This document shows positions 11,699 to 14,254 of a DNA stretch of 14,254 nt, piece after piece. How positions within the stretch are numbered: position 1 is the stretch's first letter; every line of letters starts with the position of its first letter. The notes beneath the pieces were generated by a model. The model was not told the origin of the DNA, did not search any database, and was given only the letters and a program-made list of their open reading frames with translations. A program made the translations under genes and the position numbers. Source of the DNA: DAOOKJ01 sp035385585 (GTDB taxonomy: Bacteria; Patescibacteriota; Minisyncoccia; UBA6257). Location: contig DAOOKJ010000010.1 of NCBI GenBank assembly GCA_035385585.1, positions 1-14,254 on the forward strand, in the 5' to 3' direction.

Positions 11699-13237
11699 AA
11701 TTACAGGTTGAGGAAGAACGGTTATTGTGACTGACCTTATATCATAATTAGAAATAAAATTATAATAACATTTAAGATAAAAAGTAGTAGTTTGAGTTAA
11801 ATTATTTATTGTTTTATTTCCAGAGAAATTAACAGAAGTATCCCATTGAGAATTTCTTGGTTCAGCATAACCCTGACAAGAATCATAGCCGTTAGCAGAC
11901 CAGGATAAAACTGTAGAGTCATCATAATTAACAGTTGTTGGATTAGCGCTTAAACTAATTTGTCTTGGAGTTTCTGAGACTGTGACTGAACAGGAAGTGG
12001 ATTTTGTTTGAGAAGCATTATCAGTAACAGTTAAATAAGCAGTTTTTGTGCCACTATTAGAAAAACTAGTAGTTTTTGGATTGCCAGAGCCAGTTACTGC
12101 ACCTGACCAAGAATAAGAATAAGGGGAAACTCCGCCAGAAACATTAGCAGTAAAAGTTACATTTTGATTAATCTGGGCTGGATTAGGAGAAGCGGAACAA
12201 GATACATTTAAAGAAGGAATTGAAGATACATTTACTGTTGCATTTTTTGTATCTGAACTGGAAGTTCCTTGGCAAGTTAAAGTAAAAGTGGTTGTTTGTG
12301 AAAGATAAACGCTTTTTGAGCCGCTTATGCTTACACTTCCGGACCAATAAGAATTATTTGGACTGGCAGAAGCAATACAAGAACTACAATTAGAAGTAGA
12401 CCAAGTTAGATTGGAGTTACCGCTGCCGGTTAACGAATTAGGATTAGCGTAAAAAGAAGCGATATTGCAAAGAGGAGCGCTTCCTACATAAACAGTTACG
12501 CTTTTTGTATCAGAACCGGTATTTCCGGTGCAAGATAAAGTAAAGTTAGTATTTTGAGTTAAATTATAAATAGTGGTATTTCCCGAAATAGATTTTGACC
12601 CAGACCAATAAGAATTATTTGGACTAGCAGAAGCAGTGCAAGAATTGCAATTAGAAGTAGACCAAGTTAAATTAGTGGAACCGTTATAGTTAATTGAACT
12701 AGGATTAGCAGTGAAACTATTGATAGTACAGGGCTGTGATTGCGTGAAATTCAAAGTTAAAGAACGAGTATCAGAAGCAAAACGTTTCTGAGGATTATAA
12801 GTACAAGCGCAATCTCCGGTGTTTTGAGGATCGCACTGCGCCGCATCAACAAAAAGGGTAATACTTGATTGAGAAGCGCAATTACTTAAATTAACTGGGA
12901 TTTGATATATTTGAGTACCGGTTACAGAATACCAGCCATCGGAACTATTGCTTGATGGTTGATAAAATGAAGTAAAACAAGAAGAATAACTTCTTATCTG
13001 AAAACCAATTTTTCTTTGACTAGGACAACTTACTTGAGCAGTAATCGTATAAGGATCGTTAGGATTAATATTAGTGTTGGTGTTTAAAATAGTAAGGTCG
13101 CAGATATTAGAAGTTTCAACGCAAGTTGCTGCAAAAGCGGATTTTATTGAACCAAAACTAAAAATCCCGACCCCGATAAAAAGGCCTAAAATAAACAAAT
13201 AATTAACTTTTTTCATATATTTAAACATATTAAGCAT
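11536..13237 (-). CDS. N-terminal part of a modular Ig/PKD surface protein (split by the gap)
   Basis: Secreted, wall- or envelope-exposed protein; with the part at 10042-11435 it totals at least 1031 aa. Starts at MLNMFKYMKK (13237) or, as a more typical signal peptide, MKKVNYLF (13216); no Shine-Dalgarno decides. The signal peptide ends near SAFA|A (residue 36). Then come a beta-rich Cys-containing domain (about 37-165), two Ig-like domains with LTWSTSNC, CTASASPNNSYWSGS and FTLSCTG (about 170-337), a PKD-like domain with VSCSASPNPAQINQNVTF and AYLTVTDNASQ (about 340-422), a third Ig-like domain (about 425-508), and two Cys-rich repeats. The first two Ig domains are near duplicates at the DNA level. 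Such Ig arrays are typical of Parcubacteria surface proteins; adhesion is a guess. A consensus promoter lies just upstream. Confidence 0.88.
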
Positions 13238-13267
13238 AATTTTAGACTCTGCTTTAATTGTGAGGTA

Positions 13268-13296
13268 ATTATATCATACTTTTAATTTTTTGTCAA
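13268..13296 (-). promoter_or_regulatory. Perfect consensus sigma70 promoter of the surface-protein gene
   Basis: On the minus strand TTGACA (13291-13296) and TATAAT (13268-13273) are both fully consensus with a 17-nt spacer. Transcription should start near 13261. The -35 box lies directly behind the T-run of the terminator at 13304-13323. Confidence 0.92.
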
Positions 13297-13303
13297 ATAA
13301 AAA

Positions 13304-13323
13304 GACCCTTCTATTGAAGGGTC
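13304..13323 (-). terminator. Rho-independent terminator of the tiny-gene operon
   Basis: GACCCTTC (13304-13311) pairs perfectly with GAAGGGTC (13316-13323) over a 4-nt loop. On the minus strand the stem is followed by TTTTTATTTG. It lies 5 nt after the stop of the last tiny gene and just before the promoter of the surface-protein gene. Confidence 0.88.
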
Positions 13324-13328
13324 ATTAT

Positions 13329-13502
13329 TTATTTTTCTTGGTTTCGTTTTTCCTTCACCGTAATAGACTTGAGGATTTCAATTAGAATAGGAATCGAAAC
13401 GAGAATCGTAAATGGAATCCAATAATGTTGAAACACTAAGTAACTGAGTATGGTGATTGGGATATAAATACCGATACACAATCCTATAAATACTGGACTC
13501 AT
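13329..13502 (-). CDS. Tiny membrane protein 4 of the operon (57 aa)
   Basis: ATG 13502 is preceded by a near-perfect Shine-Dalgarno AAAGGAGG six nt upstream and overlaps the stop of the preceding tiny gene as ATGA. The protein begins MSPVFIGLCIGIYIPITILS, giving one hydrophobic helix, a short QHYW turn, a second helix (about residues 31-46), and a charged tail ending VKEKRNQEK. It is therefore probably a two-helix hairpin in the membrane with both ends on the same side. No family is recognised. The coding DNA contains a loose 12-bp-period direct repeat of GAATCG/GAATCC (13391-13420). A terminator follows the TAA stop. Confidence 0.75.
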   Translation of the reverse strand: MSPVFIGLCIGIYIPITILSYLVFQHYWIPFTILVSIPILIEILKSITVKEKRNQEK

Positions 13503-13588
13503 TCTTGTCCTCCTTTTTCTATTTCTTTACCTAGGTTATAGCCGAGATAAAGAAATAGAAATAGTAAACCTATCAAGATCATTTTCAT
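13499..13588 (-). CDS. Tiny membrane peptide 3 of the operon (29 aa)
   Basis: A 29-residue peptide beginning MKMILIGLLFLFLYLGYNLG and ending in a charged tail KEIEKGGQE, so it is one membrane helix with little else. ATG 13588 has AAGAGGT five nt upstream and overlaps the preceding stop as ATGA. Its own stop overlaps the next ATG in the same way, and its last codons contain the Shine-Dalgarno of the next gene. Its size resembles known single-helix subunit peptides such as KdpF or CydX, but there is no sequence match that I can claim. The DNA also forms a perfect 14-bp inverted repeat, so part of the conservation could be at the RNA level. Confidence 0.65.
   Translation of the reverse strand: MKMILIGLLFLFLYLGYNLGKEIEKGGQE
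13516..13561. repeat. Perfect 14-bp inverted repeat inside tiny gene 3
   Basis: TTTCTATTTCTTTA (13516-13529) and TAAAGAAATAGAAA (13548-13561) are exact reverse complements across an 18-nt loop. In the mRNA the helix ends a few nt before the Shine-Dalgarno of tiny gene 4, so it could affect that gene's translation. Confidence 0.8.
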
Positions 13589-13743
13589 TTTCTACCTCTT
13601 TTATTTTTAAAGATTGCAATCAGAGATAGCCCTATTAGGGCTAAGACCAAAACTATAAAACTCAGAGATAAACCCGAACTACGCCACTCTAGGATAATTA
13701 TACAACACACCAATATACCAAAAGCTATTTTGACAAGTATCAT
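13585..13743 (-). CDS. Tiny membrane protein 2 of the operon (52 aa)
   Basis: ATG 13743 follows a very strong Shine-Dalgarno AAAAGGAGGT with five nt spacing and overlaps the preceding stop as ATGA. The protein starts MILVKIAFGILVCCIIILEW, then RSSG, a second hydrophobic helix LSLSFIVLVLALIGLSLIAIF, and a basic tail KNKRGRK. A two-helix membrane hairpin with its tail in the cytosol is likely. Two adjacent cysteines (13-14) lie in the first helix. The stop overlaps the next ATG. No family is recognised. The second helix is encoded across a perfect 8-bp inverted repeat (TAGCCCTA/TAGGGCTA, 13627-13643). Confidence 0.75.
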   Translation of the reverse strand: MILVKIAFGILVCCIIILEWRSSGLSLSFIVLVLALIGLSLIAIFKNKRGRK

Positions 13744-13904
13744 TTTTTACCTCCTTTTCTTTCCTTTCTCTTACCAAGAAAATCAATTATAGCGAGAGAA
13801 AGGAAAAAAATAACCACAAACGCTGTCCAGAAAATCATAAGATTTTCTGGACTCTCCATCGCCCAGAGAACTGGGCGAGGAATCATTGCATATATTTCCT
13901 CCAT
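13740..13904 (-). CDS. Tiny membrane protein 1 of the operon (54 aa)
   Basis: ATG 13904 is chosen over an in-frame GTG at 13922 because the strong Shine-Dalgarno AGAAAGGAG lies between them, five nt before the ATG. The protein begins MEEIYAMIPRPVLWAMESPE, followed by one membrane helix (about 23-43, with IFWTAFVVIFFLSLAII) and a very basic tail KRKERKGGKK, so the C-terminus should face the cytosol. The stop overlaps the next start as ATGA. I do not recognise a family. The coding DNA holds two perfect inverted repeats (13825-13852 and 13859-13878), unusual for a gene this small. Confidence 0.78.
   Translation of the reverse strand: MEEIYAMIPRPVLWAMESPENLMIFWTAFVVIFFLSLAIIDFLGKRKERKGGKK
13825..13878. 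repeat. Two perfect hairpins inside tiny gene 1
   Basis: Hairpin A: GTCCAGAAAATC (13825-13836) pairs with GATTTTCTGGAC (13841-13852) over ATAA. Hairpin B: TCGCCCAG (13859-13866) pairs with CTGGGCGA (13871-13878) over AGAA. They are six nt apart and lie within the first half of the coding sequence. Confidence 0.8.
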
Positions 13905-13918
13905 TTTTTCTCCTTTCT

Positions 13919-13976
13919 GCACTTTGACTAATTTTTGGGATGAACTCCCTTTTCTTTATTTTAATTGTCAAAGTGC
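13919..13976 (-). promoter_or_regulatory. Structured leader of the tiny-gene operon
   Basis: GCACTTTGAC (13919-13928) and GTCAAAGTGC (13967-13976) form a perfect 10-bp stem in the 5' leader, enclosing an inner hairpin GGGA/TCCC (13937-13940 and 13946-13949). The outer stem ends next to the Shine-Dalgarno of tiny gene 1, so it could gate translation. It matches no riboswitch class I know. Confidence 0.55.
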
Positions 13977-13988
13977 TAAATATGCCTT

Positions 13989-14017
13989 ATTTTAGCAAAT
14001 AAAATTACTATTGTCAA
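13989..14017 (-). promoter_or_regulatory. Sigma70 promoter of the tiny-gene operon
   Basis: On the minus strand a consensus TTGACA (14012-14017) and TAAAAT (13989-13994) have a 17-nt spacer. The start is expected near 13982, giving a leader of about 78 nt that includes the 10-bp stem. Its -35 box coincides with that of the opposing promoter. Confidence 0.85.
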
Positions 14018-14039
14018 GAGAAGAAAAATGTGCTATAAT
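14011..14039 (+). promoter_or_regulatory. Divergent sigma70 promoter of the downstream membrane-protein gene
   Basis: TTGTCA (14011-14016) and a consensus TATAAT (14034-14039) have a 17-nt spacer. The start would be near 14046, about 57 nt before the ATG at 14103. Five of six -35 bases are shared with the minus-strand promoter. Confidence 0.75.
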
Positions 14040-14102
14040 TAAAGAGTCAAAAATGGGAAAATTAAAATAGCAATTTCAAGTTTTTTAGTGTAAAATAAAA
14101 TT

Positions 14103-14254
14103 ATGAATTTCATCAATTTCTTTTGGCCAACGGAAAAAAACAAAGGGCAGCCTTTCATTATTACCGATAGGGCAATTTCTATTTTTATTTTGCTTTTTCT
14201 TTTGGTTAAAGTTATTTTCAGTTTTGAAATTTTAATGTTAAGGCAAACATCGCT
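14103..14254 (+). CDS. N-terminus of a membrane protein, cut off by window end
   Basis: Open from ATG 14103 to the window edge (50 codons). It begins MNFINFFWPTEKNKGQPFII, then TDRAISIFILLFLLVKVIFSFEIL, which forms a signal-anchor or first membrane helix after a 22-residue cytosolic stretch. No Shine-Dalgarno is visible, unlike the divergent tiny genes. The FFWPTEKNKGQP start, then helix, loosely recalls Patescibacteria CAP/SCP-domain membrane proteins, but too little is present to assign a family. Confidence 0.65.
   Translation, partial: MNFINFFWPTEKNKGQPFIITDRAISIFILLFLLVKVIFSFEILMLRQTS

Noticed and set aside
13783..13971. 62-codon minus-strand reading frame overlapping tiny gene 1
   Set aside because: It has no Shine-Dalgarno at its start and lies in another frame of tiny gene 1, whose signals are strong; its product is not membrane-like.
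1..14254. TGA-to-glycine recoding as in Gracilibacteria
   Set aside because: Several genes end naturally at TGA in ATGA overlaps, and no conserved gene needs TGA read-through.

Overview
The window looks like part of a small-genome member of the Patescibacteria (Candidate Phyla Radiation), most likely a Parcubacteria/Microgenomates-type lineage. The reasons are AT-rich DNA with tightly packed and overlapping genes, a modular Ig/PKD/DUF11 surface protein of the kind common in that group, and Shine-Dalgarno sites missing from most genes. TGA is used as a stop by several genes (the peptidase, sufC, grx and the tiny genes), so the TGA=Gly code of Gracilibacteria/Absconditabacteria does not apply. 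The lineage is an inference. A run of 100 N at 11436-11535 shows this is a scaffold from a draft or metagenome assembly.

Layout. 2-879 (+): the end of an S26 signal-peptidase-like gene, coupled to a YraN/UPF0102 gene. 880-1132: a gene-free element with two 40-bp direct repeats of parS-like sequence around a perfect 16-bp hairpin. 1133-2729 (+): a two-gene SufC/SufB-type Fe-S assembly unit, whose end overlaps a convergent tRNA-Ala. 2900-6915 (+): a redox operon of glutaredoxin-like protein, thioredoxin-reductase-like flavoprotein and a secreted double-thioredoxin/CcdA-like membrane fusion, followed closely by glutamate dehydrogenase. 6916-7180: a frameshifted gene remnant and a bidirectional terminator. 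7181-7999 (-): an unrecognised 272-aa protein. 8042-8327 (-): a tRNA cluster in which tRNA-Pro lies inside another tRNA-like gene, preceded by tRNA-Arg. 8500-9874 (+): murA from a consensus promoter, with tRNA-His 3 nt behind it. 10042-13237 (-): one long secreted surface protein split by the assembly gap. 13329-13904 (-): four overlapping tiny membrane-protein genes with strong Shine-Dalgarno sites and a structured leader. 14103-end (+): the start of a membrane protein, divergently transcribed from a promoter sharing its -35 position with the tiny-gene promoter.

Working together: Grx and the flavoprotein could supply electrons that the CcdA-like domain passes across the membrane to its own two outward thioredoxin folds, which might service the Cys-rich secreted surface protein. 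This is inference. The most unusual features are the nested, twice-interrupted tRNA at 8042-8248 and the tiny membrane-protein operon at 13329-14017. Neither matches a system I can name.
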